Shown here: positions 1 to 11,090 of the stretch, in pieces
Layout: the number at the start of each line of letters is the position of its first letter
How positions within the stretch are numbered: the stretch's first letter is position 1
Assembly: GCA_036260255.1 (NCBI GenBank)
Contig: DATAAF010000097.1
Coordinates: 18,828-82,827 of the forward strand
Direction: 5' to 3'
Length of the DNA: 64,000 nt
Source: DASZJY01 sp036260255
GTDB lineage: Bacteria; Actinomycetota; Acidimicrobiia; Acidimicrobiales; AC-14
The notes under the pieces: model-generated
What the model was told of the DNA's origin: nothing
The model's input: the letters and a program-made list of their open reading frames with translations, nothing else
Database searches by the model: none
Made by a program: the position numbers and the translations under genes

Positions 1-131
1 GCCGGCATCGTCGACCGGTGGCCGGGCCGGTCGGTCTGCGCTCGGGTCCCGGGGCTCCTGAGGTTCGCTCATGGTCCCTAGCCTGGCCGGTCGGAGGCCG
101 CCTGTCACACACTCCTGGCATGCTGGGCCCG

Positions 132-443
132 ATGGCCGCCGCATCCATCCGGTTCGCCGCCGCCGCTCGCCGGCTCGCCGCCGCCTGTCGGGCGAGGCAC
201 CTGGCGGTGCCCGCCTTCCGGAGCCCGCCCCGGCTGGCGGGCGCCGCCCGGAGCATCCGTCGTCGCCCCGACGGCACCGCGGTCGTGGCCGTGGCCGTGC
301 GCGGCCGCCCGTTCGCCGACGTCGCCGCCGACATGGTCGAAGGCGTCCTCGTCGCCAACCGTCTCGCCGGGCCGTCCGCCGACGGCGTGCGTGCCGCTCT
401 CCTGGCCGCCGTCGTCCAGGGAGACGACGCCCGGGCGGCGTGA
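132..443 (+). CDS. small Ala/Arg-rich hypothetical protein
   Basis: A 103-residue protein of unknown function. I recognise no domain; the N-terminal half is very rich in Ala and Arg and the second half looks like a small alpha/beta fold (VAVAVRGRPFADVAADMVE). An in-frame ATG at 120 is an equally possible start; neither has a clear ribosome binding site. Its stop overlaps the GTG of the following acetyltransferase gene (GTGA), so the two are probably translationally coupled. G/C-rich third codon positions support real coding. Confidence 0.55.
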   Translation: MAAASIRFAAAARRLAAACRARHLAVPAFRSPPRLAGAARSIRRRPDGTAVVAVAVRGRPFADVAADMVEGVLVANRLAGPSADGVRAALLAAVVQGDDARAA

Positions 444-955
444 CGGACGCCCCGCCGCTCCAGATACGGGAGCTGCGGTCGGCCGAGGAGGCCCGCGCCC
501 TGGGCGAATTGACCGTCGAGGCCTACATGGGCCTGGCCGGGCTGGCGCCGGGGTCGCCGTACCTGGACGAGCTGGGCGACGTCGAACGCCGGGCCGCCAC
601 CGCGGTGGTGCTGGTCGCGGCGGACGCCACCGGGCGGCTGGCCGGTGGTGTCACCTACGTGCCCGGGCTCGGGCCGTACGCCGAGTTCGACGACGCCGAC
701 GACGCCGGGCTCCGCATGCTGGCGGTGGCGCCTGCGTACCGCGGCCGCGGGGTGGGGACAGCCCTCGTCCAGGCGTGCGTCGACCGGGCGCGGGCCGAGG
801 GCCGCCGGCGCCTGTGGCTGCACACCACCGAGGAGATGGCCGGCGCCCAGCGGATCTACGCGCGCCTCGGCTTCCGCCGGGCTCCCGAGGCCGACCTGCA
901 CCTCGCCGACCTCCACCTGCTCGCCTACGTGCGCGACCTCTCGGGGGCCGGCTGA
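440..955 (+). CDS. GNAT-family N-acetyltransferase
   Basis: A 171-residue GNAT acetyltransferase, which should transfer an acetyl group from acetyl-CoA to an amine; the substrate cannot be told from sequence. The family's motif A is clear in the middle: LAVAPAYRGRGVGTALV, carrying the R-x-x-G-x-G/A coenzyme A pyrophosphate loop. Motif B follows as ERIYARLGFRR-like sequence (QRIYARLGFRR). GTG at 440 is chosen because it overlaps the stop of the preceding small gene and the protein then has the usual GNAT length. Upstream extension of the frame is Arg/Pro-rich shadow sequence. Confidence 0.85.
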   Translation: MTDAPPLQIRELRSAEEARALGELTVEAYMGLAGLAPGSPYLDELGDVERRAATAVVLVAADATGRLAGGVTYVPGLGPYAEFDDADDAGLRMLAVAPAYRGRGVGTALVQACVDRARAEGRRRLWLHTTEEMAGAQRIYARLGFRRAPEADLHLADLHLLAYVRDLSGAG

Positions 956-974
956 CCCGGGCGCGACGACCCAC

Positions 975-1051
975 TGGTGGGGACGGAGGGGATCGAACCC
1001 TCACTGTGGGCGGTTTAAGCGCCCTGCCTCTACCGGTTGGGCTACGTCCCC
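975..1051 (-). tRNA. tRNA with anticodon UAA (Leu by codon), short variable loop
   Basis: Read on the minus strand the gene folds as a complete cloverleaf. It has a 7-bp acceptor stem GGGGACG/CGTCCCC, a D arm with GG, an anticodon stem GGGCG/CGCCC with loop CTTAAAC (anticodon UAA at 34-36), a 5-nt variable loop and a T arm GAGGG-TTCGATC-CCCTC. The discriminator base is A and the CCA end is encoded (bases 975-978). The codon assignment is leucine (UUA), but the short class I variable loop is atypical, because bacterial tRNA-Leu normally has a long variable arm. Confidence 0.85.
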
Positions 1052-1187
1052 TGGTGCCGCGACCAGAAAGGTTGCCGCGTTTCCGCCTCGATTCTGCCCT
1101 CGAGCTCGGACGCGGGCGTCGTCTCAGTCCCGGCAGGTGACAAGAGGCTCAGCGGGAACCCGCGAACTTCGCAGTCGCCGGCACTGA

Positions 1188-1961
1188 CTAGCCGACGGTG
1201 ACCTTGATCTCGCCCGACTGGCTGTTGCCGTAGGGGTCCGGGCAGCGGTCCCGGTCGTTGCGGAAGGTGAACTTGGCGGTGTACTCGCCGGCCTGCGTGT
1301 AAGTGTGCCGGAAGACGAACTGCCGCTGTCCCGCTTCCTTGGCCGGCGGCGTCCAGGGCCCGAAGGCGGGCGGGCAGGGCGCCGGGTTGCAGGGGAGGGG
1401 CTCGCTCTGGCCGTCGCCGTAGTCGAGGTGGGCGCAGTTCTCGCTGACCGAGTGGTCGGCGTCGCGCACGTCGAAGGTGAACCTCGCCTGCGTCCCCTCG
1501 GGGGCGACGTTCACCTCGACGTCCAGTGGCTGGTTCGGCCCGGGCGAGGGGTCCCAGCGGAACGGGCCGCAGCGGGGGTCGTTCCCGTTGCGGCACGCCA
1601 GGGTGGTGTTCGGGGCCGGGGGAACGGGGTTGAAGGCGACGGGCGGCGGGCTCGGGCGCTGGCGGGGACGGGTCGGCTCGGCGGCGACAGGCGACGTCGT
1701 GGTCGGGCTGCCGGCGGGCATTGTCGTCGCCGGGAGCGAGCTGGTGGGCGAGACGCTGGTCGTAGCCGCCGGCGGGGTCGTCGTCGTCCGGCGGGGCCTC
1801 TCCGCCGCCACCTCCACCGGCCGGGGCTCGTCGCCGCCGGCGACGATCTCGGCGATCAGGGCGAGCAGGGAGACGGTGGCCAGCACGTACAGCAGGACGT
1901 TGACCCTCCACCCGGTGGAGAGGCCCCCCCACCACATCTGGATCCGACCTGGCTCGGCCAT
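1188..1961 (-). CDS. membrane-anchored protein with Thr/Pro linker and PKD-like domain
   Basis: A 257-residue protein with a short cytoplasmic N terminus, one membrane segment at about residues 20-42 (VLLYVLATVSLLALIAEIVA), a long Thr/Pro/Ser-rich spacer to about residue 110, and an extracytoplasmic beta-rich domain with four or more cysteines. The C terminus has PKD/Ig-like features: a YGDG turn and the closing strand HTYTQAGEYTAKFTFR. Likely a surface protein facing the wall; partner unknown. The ATG is preceded by GGGGAGAG. It is divergent from glgX with a 48-base spacer, so both promoters must lie there. Confidence 0.75.
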   Translation of the reverse strand: MAEPGRIQMWWGGLSTGWRVNVLLYVLATVSLLALIAEIVAGGDEPRPVEVAAERPRRTTTTPPAATTSVSPTSSLPATTMPAGSPTTTSPVAAEPTRPRQRPSPPPVAFNPVPPAPNTTLACRNGNDPRCGPFRWDPSPGPNQPLDVEVNVAPEGTQARFTFDVRDADHSVSENCAHLDYGDGQSEPLPCNPAPCPPAFGPWTPPAKEAGQRQFVFRHTYTQAGEYTAKFTFRNDRDRCPDPYGNSQSGEIKVTVG

Positions 1962-2009
1962 CTCTCCCCAAGCTGCGAGTGCGGTCGCCGGTGAGCGAAG
2001 CTACTCGCC

Positions 2010-4151
<2,142 letters not shown>

Positions 4152-4152
4152 C

Positions 4153-5370
4153 ATGGTCGCCCGTCGGCGGCTCGGGCCAGAGACGTTCGATCTGCCCGTG
4201 CCGGAGATCAGGGCGGGCTACCGCTCGGCCGTGTACTTCTCGCGGACCAAGCGCATCCTCGAGGCCGAACGTCCGAGGACGGTGGCCAGCGTGCAGGTGT
4301 TCCAGAAGGGCAGGTCGGTGTTGTGCGGCATCGACGAGGCCCTGGCGATCCTGCGCATCGGCGCCGGGTCGTGGTCGGACGCCACCAAGGCGGCCGAGCT
4401 GTTCGACGACTACCTCGACGCCCGCCTCGAGGCCCGCCGCTTCCGCGTCGACGACACCGACGCCTCGGGACGAGCCCGGGCCCGCCAGTTCGAGCTCGAG
4501 GCCGAGCTCGACCGCCTGTGGCAGCCGGGCTTCGACCGCCTGGACGTCACCGCCCTCCACGACGGCGACCGGGTCGAGCCGTGGGAGACGGTGTTGGCCG
4601 TCGCCGGGCCTCTCCACCTGTTCGCCCACCTCGAGTCGGTGTACCTCGGGGTCCTCGCCCGCCGTACCAAGGTGGCCACCAACGTGGCCGCGGTGGTCGG
4701 AGCGGCACGGGGGAAGCCGTTGCTGTTCTTCGCCGACCGCTTCGACCACTTCGGCACCCAGGGCGGCGACGGCTACGCCGCTCACATCGCAGGCGCCCGG
4801 GGCGTGGCCACCGACGCCATGGCCGCGTGGTGGGGGGAGAAGGGGCTGGGGACGATCCCCCACGCCCTCATCGCCGCCTACGGGGGCGACACCGTCGCGG
4901 CCACCGGCGCCTTCGCCCGCCACATCCCCGACGCCGACCTCATCGCCCTGGTCGACTTCAACAACGACTGCGTGGCCGACTCGTTGGCGTGCGCCCGGGC
5001 CTTCGGCGAGCGGCTGTGGGGGGTCCGGCTGGACACCGGCGGGACGATGGTCGACCGCTCGATCACCCCGGAACGGATGGGGGACTTCGACCCCACCGGG
5101 GTGAACGTCCCGCTGGTGCGGCTCGTGAGGGAGGCCCTCGACGGTCAGGGGTACCGGCACGTCAGGATCATCGTCTCGGGCGGGTTCACCGCCGAGCGCA
5201 TCGCCGCCTTCGAGGAGCAGGAGGCGCCGGTCGACGTGTACGCCGTCGGGTCGGCGCTGCTCAGGGGGAGCTGCGACTTCACCGCCGACGTCGTGGCGGT
5301 CGACGGGCGGCTCATGGCCAAGGAGGGCCGCCGCTTCCGTCCCAACTCCCGCCTCGAACCGGTGCGGTAG
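4153..5370 (+). CDS. pncB: nicotinate phosphoribosyltransferase
   Basis: A 405-residue NAPRTase, which joins nicotinate and PRPP to form nicotinate mononucleotide in the Preiss-Handler route to NAD. Recognisable family blocks are FQKGRSVLCGIDEAL near the N terminus, GTIPHALIAAYGGD (active-site His in the G-T-x-P-H-A motif), RLDTGG (phosphoribosyl site) and IIVSGGFTAERI near the C terminus. The ATG at 4153 is preferred over an in-frame TTG at 4144 because TAAGG lies nine bases upstream of the ATG. It directly follows glgX. The pairing with glycogen breakdown has no obvious metabolic logic. Confidence 0.9.
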   Translation: MVARRRLGPETFDLPVPEIRAGYRSAVYFSRTKRILEAERPRTVASVQVFQKGRSVLCGIDEALAILRIGAGSWSDATKAAELFDDYLDARLEARRFRVDDTDASGRARARQFELEAELDRLWQPGFDRLDVTALHDGDRVEPWETVLAVAGPLHLFAHLESVYLGVLARRTKVATNVAAVVGAARGKPLLFFADRFDHFGTQGGDGYAAHIAGARGVATDAMAAWWGEKGLGTIPHALIAAYGGDTVAATGAFARHIPDADLIALVDFNNDCVADSLACARAFGERLWGVRLDTGGTMVDRSITPERMGDFDPTGVNVPLVRLVREALDGQGYRHVRIIVSGGFTAERIAAFEEQEAPVDVYAVGSALLRGSCDFTADVVAVDGRLMAKEGRRFRPNSRLEPVR

Positions 5371-5457
5371 CTCGGGCGGGCGGGACCGAGTCATCCGCCA
5401 TCAGGAGCCACCTTCCCGATCTGATCGTCGAGTGGCTTCCAGCGACGACTTGGCCGA

Positions 5458-5964
5458 TCAGTTCGGCTCAGGCGCGCCGGGCCGGCCCCCGGCCAGGGCG
5501 ACGGCCCGCTCGGCGGCCTGGTCGGGATCGTCCACCCGGACGATGGCGTCGACGGGCTGGCCGGCCCGGGCCAGCTCCCAGGTCGACACCCCCACGACCG
5601 GCTTGCCCACCCGCAGGGCGAAGGCGATCTCCGACAGGGTCCCGAACTCGCCGGCGATCGCCACCAGCGCGTCGGCGGCCCGGACGACCAGGACGTTGCG
5701 CGCCTCGCCCATGCCCGTGGCGACGGCGACGTCGACATAGCGGTTGGCCTCGCCCCGGTCGAGGCCCGGGAGGATCCCCAACGTGGTGCCGCCCTCGGCA
5801 CGGGCGCCCCGGCACGCCGCCTCCATGACGCCGCCCAGGCCGCCGCACACGAGGACCGCCCCCCGCCGGGCCAGGCCCCGGCCGACCGCCTCGGCCGCCT
5901 CGTCGACCCGCCGGTCGGCGATGCTGCCGCCGACGACCGCCACGTACGGTCGATCGGCCGCCAC
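5458..5964 (-). CDS. TIGR00725/LOG-like Rossmann-fold protein
   Basis: A 168-residue protein of the lysine-decarboxylase-like (LOG) superfamily, TIGR00725 type. It shows VAVVGGSIAD near the N terminus, the PGGxGxxxE-like block as VCGGLGGVMEAACRGA, GILPGLDRGEAN, and GEFGTLSEIAFAL, the equivalent of the G-x-G-T-x-x-E nucleotide-binding motif. The open frame continues upstream to 6042, but that part is repeat sequence, so the GTG at 5964 is taken as the start. Members bind nucleotide-like ligands; the precise reaction here is unknown. The gene points towards pncB (convergent). Confidence 0.8.
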   Translation of the reverse strand: MAADRPYVAVVGGSIADRRVDEAAEAVGRGLARRGAVLVCGGLGGVMEAACRGARAEGGTTLGILPGLDRGEANRYVDVAVATGMGEARNVLVVRAADALVAIAGEFGTLSEIAFALRVGKPVVGVSTWELARAGQPVDAIVRVDDPDQAAERAVALAGGRPGAPEPN

Positions 5965-5979
5965 CGCCGAACCGTACCC

Positions 5980-6075
5980 CTCGCTCGGCTTCGCCTCGCC
6001 CGCTCGGGGGGCTCCGCCCCTGCTCGGCTTCGCCTCGCCCACTCGGGGGCTCCGCCCCCCGAGTGCCCCCCGACT
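5980..6075. repeat. GC-rich palindromic interspersed repeat, locus A (two tandem copies)
   Basis: Two head-to-tail copies of a core that begins CTCGGCTTCGCCTCGCCC and continues into a hairpin of the form CTCGGGGG-CTCCG-CCCCC. The second copy ends in CGAGTGCCCCCCGA. The same core occurs near 13.16-13.25 kb and, inverted, inside lhr at 29.02-29.25 kb. The copies sit between two genes here and account for the upstream run-on of the neighbouring reading frame. Confidence 0.8.
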
Positions 6076-6123
6076 ACGTGGTGCCGCCTTCGGCGGCGCT
6101 GTCCCTCTGTTCCGCCGGAGCAG

Positions 6124-6170
6124 GCCTCACTTCGTTCGGCGCTCCGACGGGCCTCACTTCGTTCGGCGCT
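6124..6170. repeat. direct repeat pair, 20 bp with 27-bp period
   Basis: The sequence GCCTCACTTCGTTCGGCGCT occurs at 6124-6143 and again at 6151-6170. The pair is just upstream of the lipoprotein gene at 6202 and downstream of repeat locus A, so it may be part of the same composite element. It may also overlap the promoter region of that gene. Confidence 0.75.
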
Positions 6171-6201
6171 GCGGCGGGCGGTCGGTAGGCTCGGGCGCCC
6201 T

Positions 6202-7470
6202 ATGAGGCGGGCACGCGCCGGTCTGGTCATCGTCATGGTGGTCGCGCTCGTTGCGTGCGGCGGCGGGGAGACCCAGCAGGTGACGACCGGGCCGAGCTCG
6301 GACCACTCCGGCCCCGGTGAGCTCGCCCTCGACTTCATCGGCGAGTTCCGCCGTCCCGCCCTTCCCACCCCTCCGGCCCCGGCACGCGGCGGGTCCAGTG
6401 CACCGGGCGGGACGGCCGCCGGCGGAGCACCGGCCGGCCCGCCCGCGCCGACGACCGGCCCCGACCCCGGCGAGCAGGCCCGCCAGCCCGTCAACGTCTT
6501 CGCCGCCACGCTCTCACCGACGCTGAGCCCGGCGGTGGCGGGCATCACCCCTCGGGTCTACGTGCCCAACAGCGACGCCGGCACGGTGAGCGTCATCGAC
6601 CCCGCCACCCTCGAGGTGGTCGACCGCTTCGGCGTCGGCCAGATCCCCCACCACGTCACGCCGTCGTGGGACCTCAGCAAGCTGTACGTGAACAACACGG
6701 GGAGCAACACCTTCACCGTCATCGACCCCCGCACGGCGAAGCCCACCGGCGAGATCGAGGTGGAGGACCCGTACAACCTGTACTTCACTCCCGACGGCAC
6801 CAAGGCGGTCGTCGTGGCCGAACGGCTGAGGCGCCTCGACTTCCGCGACCCGAACACCTGGCAGCTCATCAAGAGCGTCGGGATCCCCTGGCCGGGGGCC
6901 GACCACCTCGACTTCTCCGCGGACGGCAAGTACCTGATGGTGAGCACCGAGTTCAGCGGCAAGGTCGTCAAGGTGGACACGGAGCGGATGGAGGTGGTCG
7001 GCGCCGCCGAGGTCGGCTCCCTCCCGGTCGACGTCAAGGTGTCGCCCGACGGCTCCGTCTTCTTCGTCACCAACCAGGGCCGCCACGGCGTCTCGATCGT
7101 CGACCCGAACACCCTGACCGAGATCGGCTTCCTCGCCACCGGCCGCGGCGCCCACGGGCTCAACTACAGCCGTGACACCAAGACGCTCTACGTGAGCAAC
7201 CGCCTGGCCGGCACGATCTCGCTGATCGACGTGGCGTCACGGACGGTGCGCGGGGAGTGGAAGGTCGGTGGCAGCCCCGACATGATCCAGATCAACCCCG
7301 AGGGCACCCAGCTGTGGGTCAGCGGCCGCTACCACGGCAACGTCGTCGTCGTCGACACCGCCTCCGGGAACGTGATCAAGACCATCCGCACCGGTGCCGG
7401 CGCCCACGGCCTGTGCTACTTCCCGGCCCCCGGCCACCACAGCGTCGGCCACAACGGCGTCTATCGCTGA
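6202..7470 (+). CDS. YncE/YVTN-type beta-propeller lipoprotein
   Basis: A 422-residue secreted beta-propeller. The N terminus MRRARAGLVIVMVVALVAC ends in a lipobox (LVAC), predicting signal peptidase II processing and lipid anchoring outside the membrane. A Pro/Ala/Gly-rich spacer runs to about residue 110. After that come six or seven blades of the YVTN type: RVYVPNSDAGTVSVIDPAT, KLYVNNTGSNTFTVIDPRT, TLYVSNRLAGTISLIDVAS and others. Such proteins are usually surface or periplasmic binding propellers; the ligand is unknown. ATG start; the upstream repeats may supply regulatory sequence. Confidence 0.85.
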   Translation: MRRARAGLVIVMVVALVACGGGETQQVTTGPSSDHSGPGELALDFIGEFRRPALPTPPAPARGGSSAPGGTAAGGAPAGPPAPTTGPDPGEQARQPVNVFAATLSPTLSPAVAGITPRVYVPNSDAGTVSVIDPATLEVVDRFGVGQIPHHVTPSWDLSKLYVNNTGSNTFTVIDPRTAKPTGEIEVEDPYNLYFTPDGTKAVVVAERLRRLDFRDPNTWQLIKSVGIPWPGADHLDFSADGKYLMVSTEFSGKVVKVDTERMEVVGAAEVGSLPVDVKVSPDGSVFFVTNQGRHGVSIVDPNTLTEIGFLATGRGAHGLNYSRDTKTLYVSNRLAGTISLIDVASRTVRGEWKVGGSPDMIQINPEGTQLWVSGRYHGNVVVVDTASGNVIKTIRTGAGAHGLCYFPAPGHHSVGHNGVYR

Positions 7471-7504
7471 TCGTCTGCTACGCCGAACGGCAGGCGGCGC
7501 GGTC

Positions 7505-8620
7505 CTAACCCGGCCTGCCGACCCCCACCAGGTCGCTGCGGCCCATCGCCCGGTAGCGGACAGGGACGCCCGTCTGCGACGCCTCGATCATCTGGTTGTT
7601 GCCCACGTAGATCGCGTTGTGGTGGATGCCCGACACGCTGGGGCCGAAGAAGAGCAGGTCACCCGGTTGGATGGCGGACAGCGGGACGCGTGTGGTCTCG
7701 CGGTACTGGGCGAGGGCGGAGTGCGACAGGGTCACACCGCCCGCCTTCCAGGCCCACTGGGTGAGCCCCGAGCAGTCGAAGCTGTCGGGCCCGGCACCGC
7801 CCCATTTGTAGGGCTTGCCGATCTGGCGTTGCGCCTCGGCCACCGCCGCGGCGGCGCCGCGTGCCGCCGGAGGGGGAGGCGTGCTCGGGTTGCTCAGCGC
7901 CGACGGCCTGGCCGCCGTGGGCACGGGGGTCAGGGGGGCGGGACGGGGCCGGGGGGCAGGGGCCGGTGGGGCGGCGGCGGCCGCCCGGCGGGCCGCCTCG
8001 GCGGCGACGAGGTCGGCCATCTCGCCTCTCACCCGGCTGAGGCGGGCCTGGGCGGCGGACTCTGCTTCGGCCGCGTCCCGGCGCGCTGCGTCGGCGGCCG
8101 AGGCGGCGCGGGTCGCCGCCCGCTCCTCGCTCTCGAGGCGCTCGCGCAGTGCCGTCACCTGCTCGCGTGTGACGCGGAGCTGGCCCAGCGCCTGGCGCTG
8201 GTCGGCGGCGGTGAAGCGCAGGTACTGCTGGCGCACGACGAGGTCGTTGTTGGTGCTCCGGGTGAGGTTGGACAGCACGCTGATCGACCCGCCGTGGATG
8301 TAGGACAGCACGGCCGTCCGGGCCATGAGGCTCCGGGCCTGGCGCATGCGCTCGTCCGCCCGGGCCAGCTCGGCTCGGGCCCGCCCGATGGACGACCGGA
8401 CCTCGTCGAGGGCCAGCCGGGCCCGGTTGTAGCGCTCGGCCGCCGAGCTGACCTTGGCGCCCTGCTCCTCCAGCTGGCGCTCGATCCGAGCGGCCTCGGC
8501 TCGCTTCTCGTCGGACGGGGCGCCCGCGACCGGCCCCGGGGCGATCATCGGGACGGAGACGACGAGAGCGATCCCGACGAGCACGCCGAGTCGCCGTCGA
8601 TGGGAAGGAGGGGTCCTCAC
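7505..8620 (-). CDS. NlpC/P60 peptidoglycan endopeptidase with coiled coil
   Basis: A 371-residue secreted wall hydrolase. A signal peptide (hydrophobic stretch LGVLVGIALVVSVPMIAP) is followed by a long Ala/Arg/Glu-rich coiled coil, residues about 35-205, a Pro/Ala linker, and a C-terminal NlpC/P60 domain. Catalytic residues are visible: Cys in DCSGL after YKWGGAGPDSF, and His in HHNAIYVG. This is the RipA/RipC layout of actinobacteria, where the coiled coil restrains or targets D-Glu-mDAP cleavage during cell separation. Starts at GTG. Convergent with the propeller gene. Confidence 0.9.
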   Translation of the reverse strand: MRTPPSHRRRLGVLVGIALVVSVPMIAPGPVAGAPSDEKRAEAARIERQLEEQGAKVSSAAERYNRARLALDEVRSSIGRARAELARADERMRQARSLMARTAVLSYIHGGSISVLSNLTRSTNNDLVVRQQYLRFTAADQRQALGQLRVTREQVTALRERLESEERAATRAASAADAARRDAAEAESAAQARLSRVRGEMADLVAAEAARRAAAAAPPAPAPRPRPAPLTPVPTAARPSALSNPSTPPPPAARGAAAAVAEAQRQIGKPYKWGGAGPDSFDCSGLTQWAWKAGGVTLSHSALAQYRETTRVPLSAIQPGDLLFFGPSVSGIHHNAIYVGNNQMIEASQTGVPVRYRAMGRSDLVGVGRPG

Positions 8621-8765
8621 TGGTTTCAGGAGGTCGTCGGGTTGGCGAACGTCGGAGACCGCGACGAGGCCGCGACGGTCGGACGCACGCTAGTCGGGGC
8701 GTCAACCGGTCGCAACGAGCCGGGCGGCCCGTGGGGGGCCCCTGCCAGCCATTAGCGTCCCGCTG

Positions 8766-10160
8766 ATGACCGACCCCGCCGGTGACGTCCGCATCGAGCA
8801 CGACTCCATGGGCGAGGTCCGAGTGCCGGCGTGGGCCCGCTGGGGGGCGCAGACGCAACGGGCGGTGGAGAACTTCCCAGTCTCCGGGCTCCGCCTCAGC
8901 CGGGAGCTGATCGGGGCGCTCGGCCGCATCAAGGCGGCGGCCGCAGTGGCCAACGGCCGGCTCGGCGTGCTCGACGCCGACATGAGCGGGGCCATCGCCG
9001 ATGCGGCCGCTCAGGTCGCCGCCGGCGGTTGGGACGACCACTTCCCGGTCGACGTGTTCCAGACCGGGTCGGGCACCTCGTCGAACATGAACGCAAACGA
9101 GGTCGTCGCCAACCTGGCCACCGAGCGCCTGGGCCGGGGGGTGCACCCTAACGACCACGTCAACGCGTCGCAGTCCTCCAACGACGTCTTCCCCTCGGCG
9201 ATCCACCTGGCCGCGACGCAGGGGGTGGTGGAGCGGCTGGTCCCCGCTCTCCGCCACCTGGCCGAGGTCGTCGGGGCGAAGGGCCACGAGCTGGCCGGGG
9301 TCGTCAAGGCCGGGCGCACCCATCTCATGGACGCCACCCCGGTCACCCTGGGCCAGGAGCTGGGCGGCTACCGGACGGCGGTCGAGCGCGGGGCCGAGCG
9401 GCTGGAGGGCTGCCTTCCCCGCCTCGGCGAGCTGGCCCTGGGCGGGACGGCGGTGGGCACGGGGCTCAACGCGCCACCCGAGTTCGCCGGCCTTGTCGTC
9501 GAGCACCTCGTCGCCGAGACCGGGCTTCCACTGTCGGAGGCGGCCGACCATTTCGAGGCCCAGGGAGGGCGGGACGCGCTGGTGGAGGCGTCCGGAGCGA
9601 TGCGCACGGTGGCGGTCACCCTCCAGCGGGTGGCCAACGACCTACGCCTCATGGCCAGCGGCCCCCGAGCGGGGCTGGCCGAGATCCGTCTGCCCGACCT
9701 CCAGCCGGGCAGCTCGATCATGCCGGGGAAGGTGAACCCGGTGATCCCCGAGGCGGCCCTGCAGGTGGTTGCCCACGTCGTCGGCAACGACGCCACCGTG
9801 GCCTGGGCGGGCGCCGTCGGGGCGTTCGAGCTCAGCAACGCCATGCCGGTGATGGGCCACAACCTGCTGGAGGCGGTGCGGCTGTTGGCGTCGGCCGCCC
9901 GTCTCCTCGCCGACCGGTGCGTGGCCGGTATCGAGGCCGACGTCGAGCAATGCCGGGCCTATGCCGAGTCCTCACCGGCCCTGGCCACCGCCCTGAACCC
10001 CCACATCGGGTACGAGCGGGCCGCCGAGGTCGCCCGGACCGCCCTGGCCGAGGGCAAGACCCTCCGCCAGGTGGTGGTCGAGCAGGGCCTGCTGAGCGCC
10101 GAGGAGGCCGACCGGGTCCTCGACGTCGACGCCATGACGAGGGGGGGCGTCGTCGGCTGA
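8766..10160 (+). CDS. fumC: class II fumarate hydratase
   Basis: A 464-residue fumarase of the TCA cycle, interconverting fumarate and L-malate in the cytosol. The sequence reads like the mycobacterial enzyme throughout: [15 protein letters not shown] at the N terminus, [40 protein letters not shown], and the fumarase/aspartase signature [15 protein letters not shown] with the catalytic Ser loop. The GTGLNAP block supports fumarase over aspartase. ATG start. It is divergent from the NlpC/P60 gene. Confidence 0.95.
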   Translation: MTDPAGDVRIEHDSMGEVRVPAWARWGAQTQRAVENFPVSGLRLSRELIGALGRIKAAAAVANGRLGVLDADMSGAIADAAAQVAAGGWDDHFPVDVFQTGSGTSSNMNANEVVANLATERLGRGVHPNDHVNASQSSNDVFPSAIHLAATQGVVERLVPALRHLAEVVGAKGHELAGVVKAGRTHLMDATPVTLGQELGGYRTAVERGAERLEGCLPRLGELALGGTAVGTGLNAPPEFAGLVVEHLVAETGLPLSEAADHFEAQGGRDALVEASGAMRTVAVTLQRVANDLRLMASGPRAGLAEIRLPDLQPGSSIMPGKVNPVIPEAALQVVAHVVGNDATVAWAGAVGAFELSNAMPVMGHNLLEAVRLLASAARLLADRCVAGIEADVEQCRAYAESSPALATALNPHIGYERAAEVARTALAEGKTLRQVVVEQGLLSAEEADRVLDVDAMTRGGVVG

Positions 10161-10342
10161 CCGGCGGCATCGCCACGCTCCGACCCCACTTACGCACCGT
10201 TCGCCGCCGTCCACACCGGGCCGGTGGTTGTGCCCAGCATTTCCCTTCTTGTGCTCCACAAGGTCGTGGACGGATGGTGGGAGGGAGCCGAGAAGGTGCG
10301 TCGAGGGCCACTCCGCCGGGAGCGGCTCAGGGGGAAGACGGG

Positions 10343-10543
10343 ATGTTCGTCGACGGGTCGATGCTGGCAAACGAGCTCCGCCGCCGCCGGGTCGGGCCCC
10401 GGTCGCTGGCCGAGTCGGTCGACGGCGTGGACCGCTCCACATGGGTCCTCGGTGACCTCCGCAGCGCCCCCACCGACCTCCTCGTGCTGGCCGCCTTCTC
10501 CCTCACCGAGCCCCCGGCGGCCTCCTTCCGCCAGCGCTACTGA
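10343..10543 (+). CDS. small hypothetical protein (66 aa)
   Basis: A 66-residue protein I do not recognise, beginning MFVDGSMLANELRRRR and ending SFRQRY. All but a few codons end in G or C, and a purine-rich GGGGGAAG lies a few bases upstream of the ATG, so it looks real. It overlaps the 3' end of the convergent thioredoxin-like gene by seven bases. No signal peptide or membrane segment is evident. Confidence 0.6.
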   Translation: MFVDGSMLANELRRRRVGPRSLAESVDGVDRSTWVLGDLRSAPTDLLVLAAFSLTEPPAASFRQRY

Positions 10544-11025
10544 GGCAGCGGTGCCCCGGCGAAGGGCCCGGGGTCCGACGGCAGCGGGATGACGGGGCGG
10601 CTCCAGCCCACGATGCGGGAGAGCTCGGTGGTGAGCCGCCGCCACTCGGCCGGGTCCCACCCTTCGACCGCGTTCACGACGCTCCCGTCCATGGCGACGT
10701 GCACGATGGCGGGGAGCGACTGGAGGCCGAAGGCGCGGACCACCGCCAGGTCGGGGTCGGCAAAGGTGAGGATCTCGCTGGCCCACCGCCCGAGGAACCG
10801 CCGGGCGTCGGCGGCCGTGCCGGCGACCAGCCACGCCACCCGGCAGTCCGCCTGCTCGTAGCCCGTCAGCACCCGGGCCGCGGTGGGCACGATCCACGAG
10901 CTGCGGTCGTTGTCGGGGTCGACGGCGACGAACAGCAGGTGGAACGTGACGAGCCACTGGCGCACCGTCCGGGCCCGGCCGTTGATCGACGACAGCACCA
11001 GATCGGGCGGCGGGTCGGTTGCCAC
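10537..11025 (-). CDS. thioredoxin-fold (redoxin-like) hypothetical protein
   Basis: A 162-residue protein with a probable thioredoxin/peroxiredoxin-type fold. Strand VTFHLLFVAVDPDN is followed by helical segments, then ADPDLAVVRAFGLQSLPAIVHVAMDG. The LPAIVHV stretch matches the cis-proline loop and following strand of the fold. No CxxC motif is present, so it is not an ordinary disulphide reductase. Single Cys in QADCRVAW. Function unknown. ATG start, divergent from the DUF2269 gene. Confidence 0.6.
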   Translation of the reverse strand: MATDPPPDLVLSSINGRARTVRQWLVTFHLLFVAVDPDNDRSSWIVPTAARVLTGYEQADCRVAWLVAGTAADARRFLGRWASEILTFADPDLAVVRAFGLQSLPAIVHVAMDGSVVNAVEGWDPAEWRRLTTELSRIVGWSRPVIPLPSDPGPFAGAPLPQ

Positions 11026-11090
11026 GGGCCGGCAACGTAGCGCAGCTATCTTCGGGCCCGCGAGGTCGGAGCACCGGCCGGAGGAGGGAC

